Of a stretch of 64,000 nt of DNA, positions 34,788-42,380 are shown piece after piece. The notes beneath the pieces are model-generated. The model had not been told where the DNA came from and searched no databases. It worked only from the letters and a program-made list of their open reading frames with translations. The position numbers and the translations under genes were made by a program. Source of the DNA: Sphingomonas sp. GM_Shp_1 (GTDB lineage Bacteria; Pseudomonadota; Alphaproteobacteria; Sphingomonadales; Sphingomonadaceae); the NCBI RefSeq assembly GCF_026540895.1, contig NZ_JALNUR010000007.1, positions 54,853 to 118,852 on the forward strand, in the 5' to 3' direction. Numbering within the stretch: position 1 is the first letter of the stretch; every line of letters begins with the position of its first letter.

Positions 34788-36968
34788 TCAGCGTGATCGG
34801 ACCACCCGGACACCGCGACGGGCACCTGATCGGCCAGCGCCGGGCCTTGTCGGCGGCCCGGCCGGGCGGGATACGGTGACGCGCGGGCCGCTGGGTGGCG
34901 TCGGCGTCGGGTTGGGGTCATCAGGGGTCGGCGGCGGCGCGGCGACCGGCGCGGGAGGACGTGGCGGCCTGGCCCACATGGGTACGCTCGTCAGGTTCTG
35001 ATCCCACCCGACTAGGCGGATCATCACGACGATCGCGTAGATGAAGAGGTCCCAGGTTTCGTTGCGGGCGCCGTCCGGCTTTTCCCAGAGGCCCTCGACT
35101 TTTTCCTCGGCCCGGAGCTCCGCGAGATGCTTGTCGCTTAGGTCGACGGGCAGACCGATATAGGCAGGCCCCGGGTCCTTTCGGCGGAGGCGATAATCAG
35201 CCATATCCTTCACGCGGTTGACGTTGGGGACGAACAGTTCGACCTGCGGCGCGCCCGGGATCTGGCGTTTGGCATCCGGCGTCGGGGAGGGCAGGATGCG
35301 ACCGTTCGGTCGGTTTCCGCCCTTCAGCAACGTGATATGCGTCGGTGACAGAGCCGGGCGGCGCTCGCGGCGGCTCCCGGTCATCATGTCATGCCACCAA
35401 GCGAAGGCATTATCGGTGGCGTCGTCTGAACCGCCGGTATCAACACCTGTGCAGAAAACCGGCACACGTATCGAGGGGTCGCGCTTCAGCGGATAGGTCC
35501 GCTTGAGCACCTTGGAATACAGCACTGACCAATGCTCGCGACGGCGGAACGGCTCCAGCTTGGTGATACCGTCATCGAGCGTGAGGATGTCGAACCGATC
35601 GATGATCCAGGCGCGGTTTCCGATACCGTGACCGACCGCCATCACCGAAAAGCGATCGACACCAAGGTCGACGGTCATCGTGATCGCGACCACGCCGTCG
35701 GGCACCTCGCCCATGCGATAATCGGACGCGCGGGCCCGTTCGGTCAGCGCATCGACCGTCATCGGCGCATCTCCCGACGACCGGCTGACGTAATTGCGGC
35801 CGACCACGGTCTGGAAGAAGGACTTGAGCGGGCCTTCGTCCTGGTGATCCTCGAAACGCTGCTCGGCCAGGCGGAAGCGCTGGACCATGTTGGCCCAAGG
35901 CGCGAGGCCAAACACGCCGTCCCAATAATAGGAATCGATGGTGTTGGGCTCGAGTTCGCCGTCGATGCCGTCATTCTTGCCGCTGGCGCGCGAGACGGCG
36001 ATCTCGCCCTTCCCCACCCAGCGCCCAGTCGCCATGAGGAACGACTTTTCGTTGTGCTCATGGGGTCGGCCGCAATGCGGGCAGACCATCACCGCCTTCT
36101 TGCCGGACTCGATCGCGGAGCAATCGGTGGGATAGCTCAGTCGCTCCCACGCCATCTCGAACGGCTCGGCGCATTGCTGGCAATCGACCCACCAGCGCCG
36201 GGCGGTACCGCTCGCGACCAGCGCCTCGATGCCGCGCTTCGGACCCTTTTTCGGCGACGAATTGACGTAGAGCTTGGAGCCGTACTCGAGAAACGAGGTG
36301 GTGCGGCCGGAGAACAGCGACACGGCATCGCCTTGGTCAGCGATATCGTCGTCGAAGTCGTCGTAATCGTCGAGGCGCCCACGCGAGAATGGACGTGCGC
36401 GAAAGTTCGGCCCGGTGGGCCACAGGAAATGCCAGTCGCACCCGCGAAACTGCTTGAGATAGATGTTGTCGGCGCTGGCGGTGGTCAGCTGACGCGCGGC
36501 GACGTCGGGGCATTCCTCCAAGAGCTTGTTGATCTGCGTGGTGACGTACGACGCGGTCAATTCCTTGGTCGGCGAATAGAACGCCATGTCAGCCGGGTCG
36601 TAGATGACCGAATGCAGCTGCCAGTTGTTGCCGATCTCCGATTTGCCCATCTGGCTGGGCCCCATCACCGCGACGATCGCGTAATGGCTGGTCATCGCCA
36701 GATTGTTGGTCGGCAGCACCAGGTGCTGCATCGGGATCGGGCTCTCGCGCCAGGGCCCCGAATAGGCGCCCGGGTTCCGGAGGTTGCGGTGCCGGTCGGC
36801 CGCCTCCATCGGCGTCAGCTTCTCGGGGAAGCGGACCTCGCCGAAGGCGATACGAAGCGTTGCGCGCACGTTCGCGAACCGGGGAGGCTCGCGCGTCTGC
36901 TCCATGAGCAGCGACAGCGCGCCCAGGCGCGGACTGGCGGCGACCGGCTTAACTGCCGGGATCGACAT
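34788..36968 (-). CDS. Terminase large subunit (GpA family)
   Basis: This 726-residue motor has a Walker A-like GPSQMGKSE near 90 and the GpA-family core CDWHFLWPTGPNFRARPFSR and SRGRLDD. A zinc-ribbon region contains VDCQQCAEPFEMAW and VMVCPHCGRPH. The C-terminal nuclease part has MTVDLGVDRF near 410 and FCTGVDTGGSDDAT. The C-terminal 60 residues are Pro/Arg-rich. Start 36968 overlaps the small-subunit stop by 20 nt. It cuts cos and pumps DNA into the head. Confidence 0.93.
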   Translation of the reverse strand: MSIPAVKPVAASPRLGALSLLMEQTREPPRFANVRATLRIAFGEVRFPEKLTPMEAADRHRNLRNPGAYSGPWRESPIPMQHLVLPTNNLAMTSHYAIVAVMGPSQMGKSEIGNNWQLHSVIYDPADMAFYSPTKELTASYVTTQINKLLEECPDVAARQLTTASADNIYLKQFRGCDWHFLWPTGPNFRARPFSRGRLDDYDDFDDDIADQGDAVSLFSGRTTSFLEYGSKLYVNSSPKKGPKRGIEALVASGTARRWWVDCQQCAEPFEMAWERLSYPTDCSAIESGKKAVMVCPHCGRPHEHNEKSFLMATGRWVGKGEIAVSRASGKNDGIDGELEPNTIDSYYWDGVFGLAPWANMVQRFRLAEQRFEDHQDEGPLKSFFQTVVGRNYVSRSSGDAPMTVDALTERARASDYRMGEVPDGVVAITMTVDLGVDRFSVMAVGHGIGNRAWIIDRFDILTLDDGITKLEPFRRREHWSVLYSKVLKRTYPLKRDPSIRVPVFCTGVDTGGSDDATDNAFAWWHDMMTGSRRERRPALSPTHITLLKGGNRPNGRILPSPTPDAKRQIPGAPQVELFVPNVNRVKDMADYRLRRKDPGPAYIGLPVDLSDKHLAELRAEEKVEGLWEKPDGARNETWDLFIYAIVVMIRLVGWDQNLTSVPMWARPPRPPAPVAAPPPTPDDPNPTPTPPSGPRVTVSRPAGPPTRPGAGRSGARRGVRVVRSR

Positions 36969-37545
36969 CGACGTCCAATGTGGCGACGAACTTGGCCAGG
37001 CGCTTGGCGATCTCGTCGTCGATCGCCGTCTCGACCTCCTTTTCCAAACCGAACTGGCGGCGGACGACGCGGCCGACCGCCTGCAACTGGCGGCGGAGCT
37101 CAATCACCGCATTGACGGTCTCGGCCTCAATGTCCGCGACGCGCGCGAGCTCGCCGATCGCCTGGCGGTATGCGAGCTCGGCTTCACCGGCCTTGAATTC
37201 TTCGTACCGCTGTTTGCCGGTGAGCCCGAGGCCTTCGTCATCACCTGCATCGCCGAGCGCAGACAACCGCCATTCGGCCAGCGCCGCGCTGCGCTCGTCA
37301 GATTCAACGTTCGCGGTCCCGCGCGACTTCCACCACTCGACGGCACCGGCGGCGACGATCTTGTATCCGACGCCGCGCCGCCCGCGCTCGATGATCCATT
37401 CGGCATCCGCCGGAGCGTTCGCCAGATGCTTGCGCATCGTCTCCGGCGTGACGCCGCAGATGGAGGCGAGCTCGTCCAGGCTGACAATGAGATCGGACGA
37501 TTTACGCTTTTTCGGCGCCTGCCGTGGTGTCGCTGCTCTCGCCAT
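36949..37545 (-). CDS. Terminase small subunit (Nu1-like)
   Basis: This 198-residue protein has an N-terminal winged helix (IVSLDELASICGVTPETMRK, HLANAPADAEWIIERGR) and a coiled-coil C-terminus that binds TerL (EAETVNAVIELRRQLQAV). It recognises cos and lies directly next to the presumed cos region and TerL, as in lambda. Confidence 0.85.
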   Translation of the reverse strand: MARAATPRQAPKKRKSSDLIVSLDELASICGVTPETMRKHLANAPADAEWIIERGRRGVGYKIVAAGAVEWWKSRGTANVESDERSAALAEWRLSALGDAGDDEGLGLTGKQRYEEFKAGEAELAYRQAIGELARVADIEAETVNAVIELRRQLQAVGRVVRRQFGLEKEVETAIDDEIAKRLAKFVATLDVDVDPGS

Positions 37546-37712
37546 GACGCCTCCAGCGCCCGTTCAGCGGGGGGCGGGCAAAACCAAAACCGTAATAATA
37601 AGGCGTAACGATTTCCGAACACGGGAAACGCACGCGGGCCGCGCCTTCGCCCCCCGCATCGCACCCGGATCGCCGGGGGGACCCAAAGGGGGGGTATGGT
37701 GCCTAGGCGGGG
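37546..37712. other. Candidate cos region
   Basis: This 167-bp non-coding interval lies immediately upstream of the small terminase gene, the cos position in lambda. It holds an inverted repeat CCCCCCG (37650-37656) / CGGGGGG (37674-37680) around CATCGCACCCGGATCGC and an A-rich stretch near 37580-37600. No cut site can be proven from sequence. Confidence 0.45.
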
Positions 37713-37886
37713 TCAGCCGCCCCTGACAGCCTGCCAGACGGCGCGGCTGATACGCTCAGCCTCAGCAATGCGCTGCTCGACACGCGACGCCGTGCGCGCG
37801 GGCTGGTCGCAATCTTCGGCAAGGGTCTCGAGCTCATGCGCCAGTCGGCGCAGGCGAACGCCTGTCGGTGCATCATGTTGAGCCAT
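37713..37886 (-). CDS. Small helical protein upstream of cos
   Basis: This 57-residue Arg/Glu-rich protein (VRLRRLAHELETLAEDCDQP, VEQRIAEAERISRAVW) is predicted almost all helical, perhaps coiled coil. It lies between the NusG-like gene and cos. Function unknown. Start 37886 was preferred over 37937 because the first residues of the longer form look non-coding. Confidence 0.5.
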   Translation of the reverse strand: MAQHDAPTGVRLRRLAHELETLAEDCDQPARTASRVEQRIAEAERISRAVWQAVRGG

Positions 37887-37991
37887 CGGGCCCCCGCATT
37901 CTCTGGACGAGTTTTTAATGACGCCCATCGACATCATCGATGTGCGCGATATGCGAGGGTGGTCACACCATCCGATTAGCTCGCAGGCTGC

Positions 37992-38633
37992 TTAGGCAGC
38001 GGCTCCCGCTTGGGATGACGGGTCATTTACCTCATCACGATCCAAGAGGAAAGTCGCAATCTTGAGGCGCATATTGCCGATCAACGCGAGGGTGAACCGG
38101 CCATCGCTTTCCTCGACTATCCCGCTGATCCCCTTGAACGCTGGTGTGGGGACGCCGATCGTCGCACCGACTGGTACCGCCCTGCCCCGCGCATTCCGCC
38201 GCGCACGTCGCGCTCGATCATCAGCGGCGGCCTGCATACGGCGCTCCTCGATACGCAGCCCATGGACCTCGCTGTCTTTGATCTCCGGGACTTTCCCTCG
38301 GTAGGTCATCAGGCTGAACGGCGGGTGCGGGTGGAGCGGCTGGGATGCCAACGCTCGTAGGGCATCCTTATGCTCGGCATCTGCAAACACGAACGTCGGG
38401 ATGATCGGCGTCTCAACCTCCCGACGTTCCTTATCCTTTGATCGCGGTATGCGGCGGCTGATCGTCTGTCGGGGCGTCCAAACGGCGAAGCCCGCCTCGG
38501 CAAGCGATTCGGCCAAGCGCAAGGTCCGGGGCGCGGCTGTCCGCAGTATGATCCAGCTAGGCCGCCGCCAGCCGTCGTTCGTAACATTCGCTACGTCATT
38601 GCGACCATCGGCCGCACCAATCTTCCCGTCCAT
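37992..38633 (-). CDS. NusG/RfaH-like antiterminator
   Basis: This 213-residue protein has a NusG N-terminal domain (PSWIILRTAAPRTLRLAESL, AGFAVWTPRQTISRRIP, PIIPTFVFADAEHKDALRAL) followed by a linker. A KOW domain follows (VPVGATIGVPTPAFKGISGI, VEESDGRFTLALI, LKIATFLLD). It sits at the head of the leftward late region, where lambda has its own late antiterminator, so it may let polymerase read through terminators into the structural genes. Start 38633 is preferred; 38684 is possible. Confidence 0.78.
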   Translation of the reverse strand: MDGKIGAADGRNDVANVTNDGWRRPSWIILRTAAPRTLRLAESLAEAGFAVWTPRQTISRRIPRSKDKERREVETPIIPTFVFADAEHKDALRALASQPLHPHPPFSLMTYRGKVPEIKDSEVHGLRIEERRMQAAADDRARRARRNARGRAVPVGATIGVPTPAFKGISGIVEESDGRFTLALIGNMRLKIATFLLDRDEVNDPSSQAGAAA

Positions 38634-38738
38634 GTGAACCCCGCCCAGGGCCGGATCGGCCCCGAATGCTTGATATCGGAACAAATGGGGTTTCGTCAGG
38701 GCGATTTACGCCTGACCTCTTCGGGGCTCCGGCATAAA

Positions 38739-38791
38739 ATACGATTTCACATCATATTTGTATTGACGGATGCGATCTCACATCGTATTGA
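38739..38791 (+). promoter_or_regulatory. Rightward promoter with paired operators
   Basis: TTGACG (38763-38768) and TATTGA (38786-38791), spaced 17 bp, form a plausible rightward promoter. Two imperfect palindromes of 19 bp, ATACGATTTCACATCATAT (38739-38757) and ATGCGATCTCACATCGTAT (38770-38788), lie 31 bp apart centre to centre; the second covers the promoter. The HTH protein encoded downstream may bind them, giving autoregulation. The gap 38634-38838 holds nothing else recognised. Confidence 0.6.
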
Positions 38792-38838
38792 GAATGCACC
38801 GGACGGCAATACGGCCATTCGGTGAACCGGAGGCGAAG

Positions 38839-38928
38839 ATGGATATCTTCCACTGGTTCATCTCGAAACTGAAACAGATCAAAGTGAAGTTCCACCTCTC
38901 ACTGAAGATCGACATCAGAATCGGGTGA
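38839..38928 (+). CDS. 29-residue cationic amphipathic peptide
   Basis: ATG 38839 follows a strong ribosome site (GGAGG, 7-nt spacing) and encodes MDIFHWFISKLKQIKVKFHL then SLKIDIRIG. It has alternating hydrophobic and Lys residues with no Pro or Cys, as expected for a membrane-active peptide or toxin. Tandem hairpins downstream contain CCTCCGG, complementary to the CCGGAGG of this ribosome site. Function unknown. Confidence 0.5.
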   Translation: MDIFHWFISKLKQIKVKFHLSLKIDIRIG

Positions 38929-38934
38929 ACAACC

Positions 38935-39016
38935 GGGGCCCCCTTCCACAAGGGGCCCCACCTCCGGTCTGGCAATAGAGCAGGGAGGCCCCCGTCCAAA
39001 CGGGGCCTCACCTCCC
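38935..39016 (+). repeat. Tandem GC hairpins with anti-Shine-Dalgarno tails
   Basis: Two imperfect 31-nt repeats, starting at 38935 and 38985, each fold (GGGGCC...AAGGGGCCCC; GAGGCCCC...GGGGCCTC) and each ends in CACCTCC. The first tail, CCTCCGG (38961-38967), can pair with the peptide's CCGGAGG at 38827-38833. The second lies just before the HTH-nuclease gene. They may terminate, mask the ribosome site, or both. Confidence 0.5.
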
Positions 39017-39041
39017 ATGGGCGAGTTGATAAGGAAGCGAG

Positions 39042-39506
39042 ATGGACGGCGCGGAAATCCGAGCGCGGCGCAAGGCTCTCAAGATGTCCCAAGCCGAATT
39101 TGGCCAGGCGTTAGGCCTGACCGGCGACTTCATCGGGCGGCTTGAGCGCGGTACCGCCACTATCGAACCTCGCACTGAAGCGGCTATCCGCGCGCTAAAA
39201 CCTGCCCCATTGAGGCGCACGCCGCAATTGCATGATCCCGTTGAACGCATCATCGAGAAGGCATTGATCGAGGCTGGCATAGACTTCACCACGGATGACG
39301 GCGGCGGCAATGACTCACGCCTGGATTTCTACCTTCCCGGCTTCGATATCGCGATCGAGGTCAAACGCTTCTATTCGTCGCGCACCGGCGAACAGATGGC
39401 GCGTGCGCCGAATGTCATAGTCGCCCAAGGCATAACTGCGGTCAATTTTCTTGCAGCAGCCTTGAGGTCCGGCGATTTTTTTCATTTCCTCCATGCTGGT
39501 CGATAA
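39042..39506 (+). CDS. HTH (Xre) fused to PD-(D/E)XK-like nuclease domain
   Basis: This 154-residue protein has an Xre helix-turn-helix at about 1-52 (ARRKALKMSQAEFGQALGLT, DFIGRLERG) and a second domain at 62-154. The latter contains VERIIEKALIEAG, then Asp 95 in RLDFYLPG and Glu 106-Val-Lys 108 in IAIEVKRF, matching a PD-(D/E)XK core of the Vsr/very-short-patch type. The fusion is unusual for a phage regulator. It could be an autoregulated nuclease, a defence effector, or a repressor with a dead nuclease fold. It ends 12 bp before the convergent replication gene. Confidence 0.65.
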   Translation: MDGAEIRARRKALKMSQAEFGQALGLTGDFIGRLERGTATIEPRTEAAIRALKPAPLRRTPQLHDPVERIIEKALIEAGIDFTTDDGGGNDSRLDFYLPGFDIAIEVKRFYSSRTGEQMARAPNVIVAQGITAVNFLAAALRSGDFFHFLHAGR

Positions 39507-39517
39507 GTCGATGCGCC

Positions 39518-40153
39518 TCACGCTGCCAAACCCGGTGGTGTTATCGGATTGCCCAGCCCGCGACTGATCCTGGCTTCCGCCAGGATCGCCTGCACGTCGC
39601 CTGGCCGCAGCGGATCGGCCGCGAGTTCGGCTGCGCGTGCGTCCTCTCGGTCGGCTTGGTCGGCCAGCCGTATGAGGTGTGCGGCGCGCGCCTTGCGCTG
39701 GTGGATCAGGGGATTGATGAACGTTCGCAGTTCGCCTGCGGATCGCGGGAAGAACCGGCGACCAGGCGCATTGCAATAGGCTCGGCAAGCCACCTCCAGT
39801 ATGTCGAGCGGCACATCCTCGAGATGGACGCGCAACAGCTTCAGCGTCGCCTCGGCTTCCTGCGCGTGCTCATCCCGCACAATCGTCCCGGATCGCAGGC
39901 CCAAAAGCACGCGATGCCGTTCGTCCTTCGTGCTCGGCGCCAGAGCGTCCGCATACACCATCGCGGCGGCGCGAAGCCCTTCCCCAGCGCCGGTCGGGAT
40001 GGGCAGGCCGTACCCGTGGGGGACCGAGCAATCGAGCATGTGGTGATCAACCCATTTCGGGATCGCCGCCTCCAGCATAGCGCTCGAGTAGCGGGTCGCG
40101 GAAACCGCCGTTCCGGTCGTTGCGTCGTGGGTCTTGGCGAGTGCGGTGGTCAT
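39518..40153 (-). CDS. Replication protein, helicase-loader-like (lambda P position)
   Basis: This 211-residue helical protein has a C-terminal part (DILEVACRAYCNAPGRRFFP, SAGELRTFINPLIHQRKARA) reminiscent of phage helicase loaders. It overlaps the O-like gene by 107 nt in another frame. Its role is inferred from order and the resemblance. Confidence 0.55.
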   Translation of the reverse strand: MTTALAKTHDATTGTAVSATRYSSAMLEAAIPKWVDHHMLDCSVPHGYGLPIPTGAGEGLRAAAMVYADALAPSTKDERHRVLLGLRSGTIVRDEHAQEAEATLKLLRVHLEDVPLDILEVACRAYCNAPGRRFFPRSAGELRTFINPLIHQRKARAAHLIRLADQADREDARAAELAADPLRPGDVQAILAEARISRGLGNPITPPGLAA

Positions 40154-40844
40154 TGCGTCGTGCCTCCGAGAGGATCTTGTCATGCTGGTCGCGGATGCGG
40201 TTCCACCAGGTGCGGTCCCAATCCGTCTTCGTCGCGTCCCTGCCCCGGGACAGCCAGAAGTCGCGGAAGCCATCGAGCTCCCGCTGCTCCCGGCCGGGCG
40301 GCCACTGCGCGACAAGCTCGGCGACGCTGGCCGGATAGGGCTGGCGCGGTTGCCAGTCGTCGGGGATCCGCATCGGCTTGCGCACCGGGCGGCGGGCCGC
40401 GAGGTGTTCGCAACCGGCGACCAGCAGCGCGATCGCAACCTCGAACGGGATCGGCCTCGCGTATGTGCGCGCCTCGCTCACACACGGGGTGGGGTTAATT
40501 TTTTTGGGGGTTTGGGGGGATTTTTTATTAGGGGCGGGGTCTGCGTTACCGGTCGTTACCGCTTGGGTAACGCCGTTACGCACCGTTACCCCTGCCCCGT
40601 CATCGACCGTAACGTCGTTACCGTCCGTTACGGTTGCCGTAACGCCGTTACCTTGCGCCGCCGCCTTCAGCCTGTCCCGATAACGCTGCTGCTTGCGCGC
40701 GGCCGGGCTGCGCATATCGGCCGTCATAGCTTCGGCGATACGCTGGTCGGCCAGCGCCGCCGCCGCCGACAACGCCGCGACCTCTGCAACGAGGTGTGCG
40801 GGCGTGCCTGCCTCGAGCAAACGGGTGATCAGGTCGACGCTCAT
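40047..40844 (-). CDS. Replication initiation protein (lambda O position)
   Basis: This 265-residue protein has a basic helical N-terminal part (MRSPAARKQQRYRDRLKAA) and a low-complexity Val/Thr/Gly linker (about 68-105) encoded by the iteron array. The C-terminal part is seen in phage replication proteins (DWQPRQPYPASVAELVAQWP, ATKTDWDRTWWNRIRDQH). In lambda, O binds iterons inside its own gene. Here the same layout is present. Confidence 0.68.
   Translation of the reverse strand: MSVDLITRLLEAGTPAHLVAEVAALSAAAALADQRIAEAMTADMRSPAARKQQRYRDRLKAAAQGNGVTATVTDGNDVTVDDGAGVTVRNGVTQAVTTGNADPAPNKKSPQTPKKINPTPCVSEARTYARPIPFEVAIALLVAGCEHLAARRPVRKPMRIPDDWQPRQPYPASVAELVAQWPPGREQRELDGFRDFWLSRGRDATKTDWDRTWWNRIRDQHDKILSEARRNDHRTRQDPRRNDRNGGFRDPLLERYAGGGDPEMG
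40494..40652. other. Candidate replication origin: iterons plus AT-rich tract
   Basis: Ten GTTAC/GTAAC cores lie in 108 bp (40545-40652), mostly 8-12 bp apart: 40545, 40555, 40567, 40575, 40585, 40609, 40617, 40627, 40639 and 40647. A T-rich and G-rich tract (about 40494-40530) borders them and could be the unwinding element. All lie inside the O-like gene, as in lambda ori. Confidence 0.6.
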
Positions 40845-41269
40845 CCCAGCATCCCGAACATGTCGGTCTGCGGACCCACGGTGAACGGTATGACCTCGGG
40901 CGGCGGCGCGAACACCGGCTCGGAAGCCGCCGAAACCAAGACACTCGTCGTCTGCCGGCCCTGAGGCAGCGGGCGGCCGTCGATCCGCGCGCGCAGTCGT
41001 TCGCGCACGCGGTCCATAATCTCCCCTTCATTGATCATCACGCCGCTTCGCGGGCAGCGATAGGGCTGGCAGGCGGCGAGGTGCGCAGACCAGAAATCGG
41101 CGTCATGCGTTGTCGCCGGGACGGCGATGGGCGCAGGTTCGACGGCCGCCGCCGACACCTCGGCCAGCATGCCTGCGGCGACGCGCTCCAGCACGCCGGC
41201 AATGGTCTGCGACCCCTTGTCAGGCTGCTGGCGCAACACGGCGGCGCGCGCACGCCATCGGTCGGCCAT
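40841..41269 (-). CDS. Hypothetical early protein
   Basis: This 142-residue protein (MADRWRARAAVLRQQPDKGS, SQTIAGVLERVAAGMLAEV, C-terminal VGPQTDMFGMLG) has no recognised domain. It overlaps the O-like gene by 4 nt and may act in replication. A GTG at 41308 overlapping the previous gene is an alternative start. Confidence 0.5.
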   Translation of the reverse strand: MADRWRARAAVLRQQPDKGSQTIAGVLERVAAGMLAEVSAAAVEPAPIAVPATTHDADFWSAHLAACQPYRCPRSGVMINEGEIMDRVRERLRARIDGRPLPQGRQTTSVLVSAASEPVFAPPPEVIPFTVGPQTDMFGMLG

Positions 41270-41298
41270 ACGGGTATTCCAGGAAGCGCATTCAGGCG

Positions 41299-41604
41299 TC
41301 ACGCACACCCCGCTTCCTTGCGCAGCTTTTGCGCATGTTCGACGATCTTGTCGGCACGGGCGACCATCGCGGCGGCGCGGGTGTCGAGCGCGTCGGCGAC
41401 ATCGATCAGGTTCTCATCGGATATGCCGCGCTCACCATCCATCTTGGCGCGCGTCCCGCGCTCCTTTATACCCATGGCAACGGCCAGCGCACCGACCCCG
41501 CCCAGCATGGCCGCCGCCGTCTCGATCCCCATCATGCGTGCTATTTCGACAGGGTGGCCCTTCTGTGCCGGTTGAGCGGCACAGCTAATCTTCTCGTCCG
41601 TCAT
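41299..41604 (-). CDS. Putative HTH-type early regulator
   Basis: This 101-residue helical protein (VEIARMMGIETAAAMLGGVG, KMDGERGISDENLIDVADAL) reads like a small helix-turn-helix protein with a coiled C-terminus, in some respects like lambda CII. It is coupled to the ThiF gene (ATGA overlap) and so belongs to the same transcript as the PRTRC cassette. Confidence 0.5.
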   Translation of the reverse strand: MTDEKISCAAQPAQKGHPVEIARMMGIETAAAMLGGVGALAVAMGIKERGTRAKMDGERGISDENLIDVADALDTRAAAMVARADKIVEHAQKLRKEAGCA

Positions 41605-42380
41605 TGAGGTGCTCCCGTTGCCAATGGTGCCCGGGGCAGCGGTATGGGCATGCTCTGGCCGCTGCTGAGGTTGATGAAGGCGCCGGCGTGACCAATCGAG
41701 CCACGGCCCAGCAGGTCGAACAACAGTGCCAGGGCGTGGCTCGCGACGACGCGATTGACGAACAGCGACTGCCGCTCGAGCGCCTCGGCCACGGAGCAGG
41801 ATGGTGCATCATCCTCGGCGATGCCTTCGTCCGCGATCTCGGGAAAATACTCCAGGACGGTCGGGAGGCGGTTCGCTTTCCTTCCATGCGCCGGCTCGGG
41901 GCAACCGATGATGAACTGCCCGTCCGTCGCGCGATTACCGAGGTCCATCCAATACCGTGGCGATGTACGGCCCTCGCCTATCGCGCCGCCGAGTGCGCGT
42001 CGCGCCGCCGCCGTGTCGACGCAGCTGATCAGCAGGTCGATACCATCGAGCCCGATCGCCGCTGGCGCGCGGCCATGGACCGCCTGCCAATCCAGGCCAT
42101 GCGCTATGTTGATCCGTTCCGTGAGCGTCCGGGCCTTTGAGGCGCCGATATCGCACCGATAGAAGGGTTGCCGCCCAAGGTTCGCCTCGCTGACCGTATC
42201 GTCGTCGACGACGGTGACGTGCAGCGATCGCGACGAGATCGCGCGCATCGCCGCATCGAGCGACGCCAATCCCATCAGCATCTGCGCGCCATTGCCGCCA
42301 CAGCCGACCAGCAGGACGTTGATGACACGGTGACCATACTGGTCGGGGAGATAGTGCCGGCTCGCCGTGTCATTCTGCAT
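41601..42380 (-). CDS. PRTRC ThiF-family protein (E1-like adenylyltransferase)
   Basis: This 259-residue protein has the E1/ThiF nucleotide loop NVLLVGCGGNGAQ near 21-33, the ribose-binding VVDDDTVSEANLGRQ, and a Cys in LISCVDTAAARRA near 117. It matches the ThiF member of the PRTRC cassette in size and order. E1-like proteins adenylate the C-terminus of a ubiquitin-like protein, here plausibly PRTRC C. AGGAGA precedes ATG 42380. Last gene of the PRTRC run. Confidence 0.86.
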   Translation of the reverse strand: MQNDTASRHYLPDQYGHRVINVLLVGCGGNGAQMLMGLASLDAAMRAISSRSLHVTVVDDDTVSEANLGRQPFYRCDIGASKARTLTERINIAHGLDWQAVHGRAPAAIGLDGIDLLISCVDTAAARRALGGAIGEGRTSPRYWMDLGNRATDGQFIIGCPEPAHGRKANRLPTVLEYFPEIADEGIAEDDAPSCSVAEALERQSLFVNRVVASHALALLFDLLGRGSIGHAGAFINLSSGQSMPIPLPRAPLATGAPQ

